Positions 1 to 5,234 of a DNA stretch of 6,915 nt are shown here, piece by piece. Location: contig JAOUFP010000152.1 of assembly GCA_029858145.1 (NCBI GenBank), positions 1 to 6,915 on the forward strand, given 5' to 3'. Position numbers and translations under genes: made by a program. Position 1 is the stretch's first letter. Every line of letters begins with the position of its first letter. Source of the DNA: Nitrospirota bacterium (GTDB lineage: Bacteria; Nitrospirota; Thermodesulfovibrionia; Thermodesulfovibrionales; UBA6898). The notes under the pieces were generated by a model, which had not been told where the DNA came from, did no database searches, and saw nothing but the letters and a program-made list of their open reading frames with translations.

Positions 1-35
1 AAATTCGTTAAAAGTTCTATAAAGGAAACGAAACT

Positions 36-1448
36 GTGGAAGAGATAATATATGGCATCGCAGGCATCATAGTCGGCGGAACAGCGGCATGGCTTCTGAT
101 GAGTATGCGGTTTAAGGAAAAGTGCGCAAGGCAGATAGCTGAATTGCAAAGGGAATGCTTGAAGCAGAACACACTGCTTGAAGCAAGAGCCGGAAGTGCT
201 GAAGCGGTAATCGGAGAGTTGAGGCAGTTGACCCGTCAGAAGGACGCTGATATGAATCAGTTGCGATCTCAGCTTGATGATGAAAAACAGACAAAAGTAG
301 AGGCCCTGACAAAGCTTGACGAAGCACGGAGAGGCTTTGATGAACAGAAGGCTCTTATCGAAACGATGAAGAAAGAGATGACAGACACCTTTAACGCCCT
401 TTCATCGGCAGCCCTCAAAAGCAGCAGCGAAGATTTTCTGCGGCTCGCCTCTGAATCCCTCGGCAGGGTAGTAACTGATACCAAGGGCAGGCTGGGAGAG
501 CATCAGGCAGCGATGGACGGGATGATAAAACCTCTGTATGAAACCCTGAAAAGGTATGAAGAACAGATAAAGACAATGGAGGAGGGAAGGCACAAGGCCT
601 ATGGAAGTCTTGAAGAACAGCTCAGGACTCTGGCCTCTACACAGGAAAGCCTGCAGAAAGAGACGAGCAATCTCGTTTCCGCACTGAGGAAACCTCAGGT
701 TCGCGGCAGATGGGGGGAGATGCAATTAAGGAGGGTTGCTGAACTTTCCGGTATGTCGATGCACTGCGATTTCACGGAACAGCAGTCTGTGGATACGGAA
801 AAGGGCAGGGTACGGCCTGACATGATTGTACACCTTCCGCTGGACAGAGAGATTGTGGTTGACTCAAAGGTCTCCCTTGAAGCATATCTTGATATGGTCA
901 ACGCTGCGACGGAGGATGAAAAAAGGGCCAGAATGGAAAAGCATGCCCAACAGATAAGAACGCATATGAATAAGCTTTCTTCAAAGGATTACTGGAGCCA
1001 GTTCAAGAGTTCACCTGAGTTTGTAGTGCTTTTCATACCCGGAGAGTCTTTTTTGAGCGCGGCAGTTGAGGTGGATAATTCCCTTATTGAAGACGGCATC
1101 CAGAAAAAGGTAATTATCGCGACCCCTACTACTTTTATAGCACTGTTGCGGGCGATTGCGTATGGATGGCGTCAGGAGCAGATTACAAAGAATGCGCAGG
1201 AGATCAGCGATCTGGGGCGGCAACTCTACGAAAGAATGGTAACTCTTGTCCAGCATTTCGAAAGTGTCGGAAAGAGTCTTGAAAAAGCTATTGGTTCCTA
1301 TAACAGGGCAGTAGGATCATTGGAATCCAGAGTTCTGCCATCGGTGAGGAAGTTCAGGGAGCTTGGCGTTACCGGCGCTGAAGAGATGCCCGTTCTTGAG
1401 AAGGTGGATCAGGTTCCGAGAAACCTGAGTTTTCTTGAGCCTGATTGA
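36..1448 (+). CDS. rmuC: DNA recombination protein RmuC
   Basis: RmuC-family protein of 470 aa, a typical family length. In E. coli RmuC limits recombination at inverted repeats; its fold is predicted to be related to restriction endonucleases, and the biochemical activity is poorly defined. Visible here: one N-terminal membrane helix (about residues 4-22), a long charged coiled coil (about 28-135), then the conserved RmuC domain (about 150-435). That domain contains the GRWGE motif at 224-228, a PD at 261-262 and VVDSK with D276 and K278, which resembles a PD-(D/E)xK nuclease core. The block FIPGES and the IIATPTTF segment further on are also family hallmarks. The GTG start was chosen because AAGGA (22-26) sits 9 nt upstream and because the next in-frame ATG would remove the membrane anchor. 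The protein is probably tethered to the inner membrane with its domain in the cytoplasm. It is separated by 148 nt from the following gene cluster, so it is probably transcribed apart from it. The family call is secure. Confidence 0.96.
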   Translation: MEEIIYGIAGIIVGGTAAWLLMSMRFKEKCARQIAELQRECLKQNTLLEARAGSAEAVIGELRQLTRQKDADMNQLRSQLDDEKQTKVEALTKLDEARRGFDEQKALIETMKKEMTDTFNALSSAALKSSSEDFLRLASESLGRVVTDTKGRLGEHQAAMDGMIKPLYETLKRYEEQIKTMEEGRHKAYGSLEEQLRTLASTQESLQKETSNLVSALRKPQVRGRWGEMQLRRVAELSGMSMHCDFTEQQSVDTEKGRVRPDMIVHLPLDREIVVDSKVSLEAYLDMVNAATEDEKRARMEKHAQQIRTHMNKLSSKDYWSQFKSSPEFVVLFIPGESFLSAAVEVDNSLIEDGIQKKVIIATPTTFIALLRAIAYGWRQEQITKNAQEISDLGRQLYERMVTLVQHFESVGKSLEKAIGSYNRAVGSLESRVLPSVRKFRELGVTGAEEMPVLEKVDQVPRNLSFLEPD

Positions 1449-1454
1449 TAATTC

Positions 1455-1470
1455 CAGAGAGGCTTTTCTG
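1455..1470 (+). terminator. Weak hairpin after rmuC, possible terminator
   Basis: CAGAGA (1455-1460) can pair with TTTCTG (1465-1470), including one G-U pair, around a four-base loop, just after the rmuC stop codon. An overlapping alternative pairs AGCCT (1438-1442) with AGGCT (1460-1464), followed by TTTT. Both stems are short and there is no long uninterrupted T tract after the first. A real intrinsic terminator would normally be more stable, so this is only a candidate. Confidence 0.2.
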
Positions 1471-1507
1471 TAAAATCTTTTCGTTCAGTCCTGATATTGC
1501 AACCAGA

Positions 1508-1548
1508 TGCAAAATGTTATTTAAATTTAATGTGTAAGCCATTTTGCA
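1508..1548. repeat. Perfect 9-bp inverted repeat, operator-like
   Basis: TGCAAAATG (1508-1516) and CATTTTGCA (1540-1548) are exact reverse complements separated by 23 nt. The sequence after the second arm is A-rich rather than T-rich, so a + strand terminator is unlikely. The repeat lies just upstream of the candidate promoter of the nifU-amidase cluster, where an operator or a transcript hairpin could act. A further TTGCAA occurs at 1497-1502, so the TTGCA core is present three times in about 50 nt. The symmetry is directly visible; the regulatory role is inference. Confidence 0.5.
1521..1530. repeat. 10-bp AT palindrome inside the inverted repeat
   Basis: TTAAATTTAA is perfectly self-complementary and lies inside the loop of the 1508-1548 inverted repeat, 2.5 nt off its centre. 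Such nested dyads can be protein-binding sites, but short AT palindromes also arise often by chance in AT-rich spacers like this one. Confidence 0.35.
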
Positions 1549-1560
1549 CTAATAAAACAC

Positions 1561-1589
1561 TTGAATAATGCAGATTAATTTACTAATAT
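1561..1589 (+). promoter_or_regulatory. Candidate sigma70-type promoter for the nifU-amidase operon
   Basis: TTGAAT (1561-1566) as -35 and TAATAT (1584-1589) as -10 are separated by exactly 17 nt. Each hexamer matches the consensus at four of six positions. Transcription would begin near 1596, immediately before the nifU-like gene, and leave a short leader containing GGAG before the ATG at 1609. It is the best-spaced pair I could see in this intergenic region. It is a pattern match only; the spacer is AT-rich and can produce false matches. Confidence 0.35.
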
Positions 1590-1598
1590 GTAAACTAT

Positions 1599-1602
1599 GG
1601 AG
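1599..1602 (+). promoter_or_regulatory. Ribosome binding site deciding the nifU-like start
   Basis: GGAG at 1599-1602 lies 6 nt before the ATG at 1609. The ATG at 1597 overlaps this motif and has no Shine-Dalgarno-like sequence of its own upstream. This favours 1609 as the true start. Confidence 0.55.
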
Positions 1603-1608
1603 CGAGGC

Positions 1609-1830
1609 ATGCTGAAAGACAGGGTTGAAGCAGTTCTCGAAAAAGTGCGTGTCGGCCTTAAATCAGAAGGCGGCGACATTGAACTTGTCGATGTCAGGGA
1701 CAATATAGTATATGTGAAGCTTAAGGGGGCCTGTGGAACCTGCCCCATGTCGACACTTACAATGAAGAATTGGGTTGAGTCGAGCATCAGGAGAGATATC
1801 CCAGAGATAAAATCAGTACAGGCTGTTTAA
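1609..1830 (+). CDS. NifU C-terminal domain (Nfu-type) Fe-S scaffold protein
   Basis: Small stand-alone NifU C-terminal domain protein (73 aa from this start). The family holds or delivers a [4Fe-4S] cluster to apoproteins, using two cysteines per subunit in a dimer. The diagnostic features are the LKSEGGDIELVDV stretch near the N-terminus and the GACGTCPMS motif with cysteines at residues 42 and 45, followed by the helix-forming TLTMKNWVE. The protein consists of this domain alone, as in many bacteria, and lacks the NifU N-terminal IscU-like domain. An ATG at 1597 would add four residues (MERG), but only the 1609 ATG has a well-placed GGAG, and family homology begins at about MLKDRVE. It is first in a probable operon: the amidase ATG follows 11 nt after the stop. 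No cysteine desulfurase or other assembly gene is nearby, so its client is unknown. The family call is firm; assigning the symbol nifU would overstate any link to nitrogen fixation. Confidence 0.93.
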   Translation: MLKDRVEAVLEKVRVGLKSEGGDIELVDVRDNIVYVKLKGACGTCPMSTLTMKNWVESSIRRDIPEIKSVQAV

Positions 1831-1841
1831 TATAGTTCATT

Positions 1842-3020
1842 ATGTGGAGGAATGTTATCGGGATTCAGATGAGGGCTATGAGCAAATCGATATGTGTTCT
1901 GTTTTTTTTCGCAGTTTTAACGTCTTTCTTTCCCCTCCCTTCTTCTGCTTCAGACACGGTTGATGTGACCGATATACGCTACTGGTCATTCCCTGAATAT
2001 ACAAGGGTGGTTATCAATCTCACCGATCACGTTAAGTTCAGTGAAAAACGACTTTCCAGTCCTGACAGGCTGTATTTTGACCTGAAGAACAGCAGGATAA
2101 ATACAGAAATGAAAAATATTTCTGTTGGCAACGAGATGCTGAAATCAGTAAGGGCGGGGCAGTTCGACAGTAGTATTGTCAGGATTGTCCTTGATCTCGA
2201 AAAAATTACTGATTACAAGGTTCTTACCCTGGATGATCCTGCAAGGATAGTTATTGATATTTATGGGCAGATAACATTTTCTGTCAAAAAAAGGATTGTC
2301 CTTGATCCCGGACATGGAGGTCATGATCCCGGGGCGGTCGGCCGGAATAACCTGTACGAAAAGGATGTGGTTCTTGATATCGCGCTTAAATTGCGTGATA
2401 TCCTCTCAGGCAACCAGAATTATGAAATCTTTCTTACGAGAGACAAGGATGTGTTCATCCCCCTGGAGGAGAGGACTGCGATAGCAAACAGCAAGAACGC
2501 GGATCTGTTTGTTTCGATTCATGTGAATGCAAGCCCCCGCAGTTCGGCAAAGGGCGTAGAGACCTATATGCTCAACTGGACGACTGACGAGGAAGCGATG
2601 AAAGTGGCTGCCCGTGAAAATGCCATATCCCTCAAGAAGATGCGGCAGATGAATGAAAAGGAAATGGATATTCTTGATATTATCAAAAATGACTTGTCCC
2701 GGGAAAACAAACGGGATGAATCGATAAAGCTCGCGCATTATATACAAAACAATCTGGTAAGAGGGCTGAACAGGAAGCACAGCCATATAGTCGATCTCGG
2801 TGTCAAGCAGGCGCTGTTCTATGTCCTCTTCGGCGCAAAGATGCCTTCCGTACTGGTTGAGGCTTCTTTTATAAGCAATCCGTTGGAAGAGAAGCTCCTT
2901 TCTAAAGATGATTACAGGAGAGAACTTGCAAAATCGATTTCTGCGGGAATTACAAATTATATGTCCAAGTCACCGGAAGGTCAGACGGTAGCGGGTCTAA
3001 AGAAGAATATTGCTCCCTGA
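1842..3020 (+). CDS. N-acetylmuramoyl-L-alanine amidase (AmiC-type, AMIN plus Amidase_3)
   Basis: Periplasmic zinc amidase that cleaves the amide bond between N-acetylmuramic acid and L-alanine of the stem peptide, typically during daughter-cell separation. Order of parts: hydrophobic signal sequence (about residues 15-36, likely cleaved near the SSAS stretch), AMIN domain (about 40-142) for targeting to peptidoglycan or septum, and Amidase_3 catalytic domain (about 150-374). Zinc ligands are visible as H158 in DPGHGG, E173 in LYEKD and H227 in SIHVNA; the catalytic glutamate is E340 in VEASFISNP. The insert around 245-320 is where AmiB/AmiC-type enzymes carry a helix that blocks the active site until an EnvC/NlpD-like activator binds, so similar control is plausible. 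The start is uncertain: the ATG at 1842 has no clear ribosome site, the ATG at 1869 has GGGA 5 nt upstream, and 1878 would give the most compact signal peptide. The outermost start is given. The 3' end overlaps the next frame by 11 nt. Confidence 0.95.
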   Translation: MWRNVIGIQMRAMSKSICVLFFFAVLTSFFPLPSSASDTVDVTDIRYWSFPEYTRVVINLTDHVKFSEKRLSSPDRLYFDLKNSRINTEMKNISVGNEMLKSVRAGQFDSSIVRIVLDLEKITDYKVLTLDDPARIVIDIYGQITFSVKKRIVLDPGHGGHDPGAVGRNNLYEKDVVLDIALKLRDILSGNQNYEIFLTRDKDVFIPLEERTAIANSKNADLFVSIHVNASPRSSAKGVETYMLNWTTDEEAMKVAARENAISLKKMRQMNEKEMDILDIIKNDLSRENKRDESIKLAHYIQNNLVRGLNRKHSHIVDLGVKQALFYVLFGAKMPSVLVEASFISNPLEEKLLSKDDYRRELAKSISAGITNYMSKSPEGQTVAGLKKNIAP

Positions 3021-3609
3021 GATAAGGATCCTTTTTTATATCTTTTTTGTTATTTTCGTGTCTGCCCTGAGCAGCCTGAAGGCGTACGCCGTTATCTTTT
3101 TCATCCTCTGCCTCTTTCTTTTGAAAGTCCCTTTCAGGAATGTCAAGGCCGGCTGGATTCCGATAACCATTTTTTTGACATTCACCTTTGTCAGCAATGT
3201 TCTGCACCAGCACGGCAAAATACTGTTTTCTTCAGTTTTTATTGTGATCACAGAAGAGGGTTTGAAAATTGCAGCAACAAGAACATTGAGAATTTTTTAT
3301 ATGATTATGGGTGCCAAGATTCTGATGGCCACCTCGAAAACAGAAGCGATTATTCATGGTCTCTGGAGGTTGCTGAGCCCTTTTGAAAGACTCGGCCTGC
3401 CGGTGAAAGATTTTTTTCATGTGATGGGGCTTACCCTGAAATGTTTTCCTGTTTTAAAGAATAAGCTCCATGAAAACTACAGGACCAATATAACGTCAAA
3501 CAATATCAGAGGAATATGGAACAGGGCAGGGGCAGTATCAATGTTTCTCCTTCCGATGTTTGTGAGAGCATACAATCTCCCGGGAGTTTTTTTAGAGAGG
3601 TGGATCAGG
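3010..3609 (+). CDS. EcfT/CbiQ-like transporter transmembrane domain
   Basis: About 200 residues resembling the T component of energy-coupling factor (ECF) vitamin or metal importers, which links two ATPases to a substrate-binding S component. Hydrophobic segments lie at about residues 5-38, 49-64, 71-82, 91-107 and 174-190. The stretch LLSPFERLGLPVKDFFHVMG (121-140) followed by LTLKCFPVL matches the conserved cytoplasmic part of the family (pattern PL..lgl...d, then a helix ending in fP.l). Arginine-containing turns at NNIRG (164-168) and FLERW (194-198) sit where the two coupling helices, usually Ala-Arg-Gly or similar, are expected, but neither is canonical. The TTG start overlaps the amidase stop by 11 nt with only a weak AGAAG upstream, so translational coupling is likely. 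The frame does not stop but continues into the deacylase. No ECF ATPase or S component is in view. Family assignment is by pattern, with moderate certainty. Confidence 0.68.
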
Positions 3610-5220
3610 TTGAAAAAACGAATTGATATCCTGATTAAGGGTGGGACAATCTATGACGGGACGCTGAGGGAACCCTATGTCAAAGATATAGCCATATGCG
3701 GCGATTCCATTTATGCGATCGGCATTTTTCAGCAGAGCGATGCTGAACTAATTGTTGATGCCGTCGGCATGGCCGTGGCGCCCGGATTTATTGATACCCA
3801 TGCACATTCCGACTTCACTATTCTGGCTGACCCGCGCGCCGAAGGAAAGATTTCGCAGGGTGTGACAACGGAAATCAACGGTAATTGCGGGATGTCAGCA
3901 GCTCCGCTTTATAACAAGGCTCTCGAGCGCAGACAGGATGATTTGAATGACCTTGGGATTCATGAAAGGTGGAATACTCTGGAAGAATATTTCACTCTCG
4001 TCATGAAGCAGGGCGTTGCTCTTAATATGGCAACGCTCGCCGGTCATGGCAATATACGGGGGTCTGTTATCGGCTATGAAGGCAGAGCGCCTTCTGATGA
4101 CGACATTTCAAAAATGTCGGTTTTGCTAGAGGCCGCGATAGAGGAGGGGGCAATAGGATTATCCTCTGGGCTTATATACCCGCCTGGAGTGTATTCCAAA
4201 ACTGAAGAGCTTGTTGAGCTTGCGAAAGTCGCTGGCAAAAAAAGGCTTGTTTATGCCAGTCACATGAGGAGCGAGAGTGATATGCTTCTGGAGTCGGTCC
4301 AGGAAGTCATCAGAATCGGCAGGGAAGCGGATGCCAAGGTGCATATTTCTCATATAAAGACTTCGGGTGAGAAAAACTGGCAGAAGGTTGGAGATGTAAT
4401 CGCTTTGCTTGAGGCTGCAAGGCATTCGGGGATTGAGCTGACCTGTGACCGGTATCCGTATACGGCTTCCAGCACAGACCTTGATTCAATGCTCCCCGCA
4501 TGGACCTATGAGGGCGGAAATGAGGAAGAAATAAGACGTCTTAAGAGTCCGGATGACAGAGAACGGATCAGACAGGAAATCCGAAGCCAGACCGCGAAAA
4601 AAGATTTTTGGAAAACTGTGATCATATCGGCAGTTGACTCCAGGGAAAATGCCTGGATGGAAGGCAAAAGCATTGCTGATATCAGTAATGCACTCAAGCT
4701 CGATGGAGTTGATACGCTTTTCAGGATTCTGATCGATGAAAAGCTCAGGGTTGGTGCTATTTTTCTTTCGATGAGTGAGGACAATCTGAAAAAATTCCTT
4801 GCACTGCCGTATTGCATGGTCGGTTCGGACAGTTCGGCGCGTTCGTTTGACGGCACGACGAGAAAGGGCAGGCCCCATCCAAGGGGGTTTGGAACATTTC
4901 CCCGGCTTATAGGCAGATATGTAAATGAAAGTGGCATTATGAATCTTTCCGAGGCTGTCTGTAAGATGACATCGCTTCCTGCCAGGACGTTTCGCCTGAA
5001 GAATAGGGGGAGTATCAAGGAAGGGATGTATGCTGATCTCGTGATATTCGATCCAAATGAGATAACTGACAGGGCAACCTTCGAGAATCCGTTTCAGAGA
5101 TCTTCCGGAATATTTCATGTTTTTGTCAACGGCGTCCCGGTGATCAGAGATGAAAGGTTTTCCGGCAATTTCCCGGGCAGGATCCTCATAAGTTCTGACC
5201 AGTCTGCCGCATTGATATAA
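3010..5220 (+). CDS. Unbroken 736-codon frame joining EcfT-like domain and D-aminoacylase
   Basis: As read, a single frame from TTG 3010 to TAA 5218-5220 joins an EcfT-like membrane domain (residues 1-200) to a complete amidohydrolase-type deacylase (201-736). There is no linker: deacylase homology starts within a few residues of the end of the membrane domain, which itself looks complete. If translated as one protein, the enzyme would be tethered to the inner membrane, and because T-component coupling helices face the cytoplasm, the deacylase would too. I know of no established family with this architecture. The alternatives, two genes merged by a homopolymer indel or a slippage-controlled pair, are supported by the junction itself (see 3587-3595 and 3597-3602). 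I consider separate translation of the deacylase at least as likely as an obligate fusion. Confidence 0.5.
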   Translation: MLPEIRILFYIFFVIFVSALSSLKAYAVIFFILCLFLLKVPFRNVKAGWIPITIFLTFTFVSNVLHQHGKILFSSVFIVITEEGLKIAATRTLRIFYMIMGAKILMATSKTEAIIHGLWRLLSPFERLGLPVKDFFHVMGLTLKCFPVLKNKLHENYRTNITSNNIRGIWNRAGAVSMFLLPMFVRAYNLPGVFLERWIRLKKRIDILIKGGTIYDGTLREPYVKDIAICGDSIYAIGIFQQSDAELIVDAVGMAVAPGFIDTHAHSDFTILADPRAEGKISQGVTTEINGNCGMSAAPLYNKALERRQDDLNDLGIHERWNTLEEYFTLVMKQGVALNMATLAGHGNIRGSVIGYEGRAPSDDDISKMSVLLEAAIEEGAIGLSSGLIYPPGVYSKTEELVELAKVAGKKRLVYASHMRSESDMLLESVQEVIRIGREADAKVHISHIKTSGEKNWQKVGDVIALLEAARHSGIELTCDRYPYTASSTDLDSMLPAWTYEGGNEEEIRRLKSPDDRERIRQEIRSQTAKKDFWKTVIISAVDSRENAWMEGKSIADISNALKLDGVDTLFRILIDEKLRVGAIFLSMSEDNLKKFLALPYCMVGSDSSARSFDGTTRKGRPHPRGFGTFPRLIGRYVNESGIMNLSEAVCKMTSLPARTFRLKNRGSIKEGMYADLVIFDPNEITDRATFENPFQRSSGIFHVFVNGVPVIRDERFSGNFPGRILISSDQSAALI
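3587..3595 (+). other. T7 tract / T_TTT_TTA slippery heptamer at the domain junction
   Basis: Seven T residues (3587-3593) are followed by AG. In the open frame the codons are GTT TTT TTA, so positions 3588-3594 fit the X_XXY_YYZ pattern of -1 frameshift sites. A -1 slip after TTA would read 10 more sense codons to TGA at 3624-3626, giving a 205-residue EcfT-like protein that overlaps the deacylase start by 17 nt. The remaining frame has TAG at 3593-3595, so loss of one T would end the protein at 194 residues just before the ribosome site. Two other T7 tracts (3170-3176 and 3411-3417) exist in the same hydrophobic domain, which weakens the case for selection. The tract is equally a likely place for sequencing or assembly error. 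Confidence 0.4.
3597..3602 (+). promoter_or_regulatory. Strong internal ribosome binding site before the deacylase
   Basis: GAGGTG matches six consecutive bases of the 16S anti-Shine-Dalgarno complement and lies 7 nt before an in-frame TTG at 3610. The TTG coincides with the expected N-terminus of deacylases (LKKRIDILIKGG). A site this good inside a frame suggests independent initiation of the deacylase. Confidence 0.65.
3610..5220 (+). CDS. N-acyl-D-amino-acid deacylase (D-aminoacylase)
   Basis: Metal-dependent amidohydrolase that hydrolyses N-acyl-D-amino acids to the free D-amino acid plus a carboxylate. From the TTG it is 536 aa, slightly longer than the well-studied 480-500 aa enzymes. 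Numbered in the longer frame (TTG is residue 201): an N-terminal beta domain with DILIKGGTIYDG; metal motif H264-A-H266-S-D268; a conserved cysteine metal ligand C293 in NGNCG; histidines H418 in YASHMRSE and H448 in HISHIKTSG; and the catalytic aspartate D607 in GSDSS, followed by the family signature HPRGFGTFPRLIGRYV. The C-terminal stretch with KNRGSIKEGMYADLVIFDP completes the beta domain. All expected metal and catalytic residues are present, so it should be active. There is no signal peptide of its own, so it acts in the cytoplasm. The TTG start is supported by GAGGTG 7 nt upstream, although the frame is open into the EcfT-like domain. Acyl and side-chain preference cannot be read from sequence. 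Confidence 0.92.
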   Translation: MKKRIDILIKGGTIYDGTLREPYVKDIAICGDSIYAIGIFQQSDAELIVDAVGMAVAPGFIDTHAHSDFTILADPRAEGKISQGVTTEINGNCGMSAAPLYNKALERRQDDLNDLGIHERWNTLEEYFTLVMKQGVALNMATLAGHGNIRGSVIGYEGRAPSDDDISKMSVLLEAAIEEGAIGLSSGLIYPPGVYSKTEELVELAKVAGKKRLVYASHMRSESDMLLESVQEVIRIGREADAKVHISHIKTSGEKNWQKVGDVIALLEAARHSGIELTCDRYPYTASSTDLDSMLPAWTYEGGNEEEIRRLKSPDDRERIRQEIRSQTAKKDFWKTVIISAVDSRENAWMEGKSIADISNALKLDGVDTLFRILIDEKLRVGAIFLSMSEDNLKKFLALPYCMVGSDSSARSFDGTTRKGRPHPRGFGTFPRLIGRYVNESGIMNLSEAVCKMTSLPARTFRLKNRGSIKEGMYADLVIFDPNEITDRATFENPFQRSSGIFHVFVNGVPVIRDERFSGNFPGRILISSDQSAALI

Positions 5221-5234
5221 TCGTCCGGATATTT

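Noticed and set aside
1445..1476. TTGATA (1445-1450) and TAAAAT (1471-1476) as a promoter just after rmuC
   Set aside because: Both hexamers are good matches, but the 20-nt spacer is too long for a normal sigma70 promoter and the pair lies over 120 nt from the next gene.
1508..1548. Inverted repeat as an intrinsic terminator for rmuC
   Set aside because: The 23-nt loop is large, the stem is AT-rich and no T tract follows the second arm.
3582..3586. GGGAG directly before the T7 tract as a frameshift-stimulating Shine-Dalgarno
   Set aside because: It abuts the slippery tract, whereas stimulators of -1 shifting usually lie about 9-14 nt upstream.
4486..5118. 210-codon open frame on the minus strand opposite the deacylase
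   Set aside because: It lies wholly antisense to a gene with intact catalytic motifs, its translation shows no recognisable domain, and another minus-strand frame overlaps it; it is a shadow of + strand codon bias.
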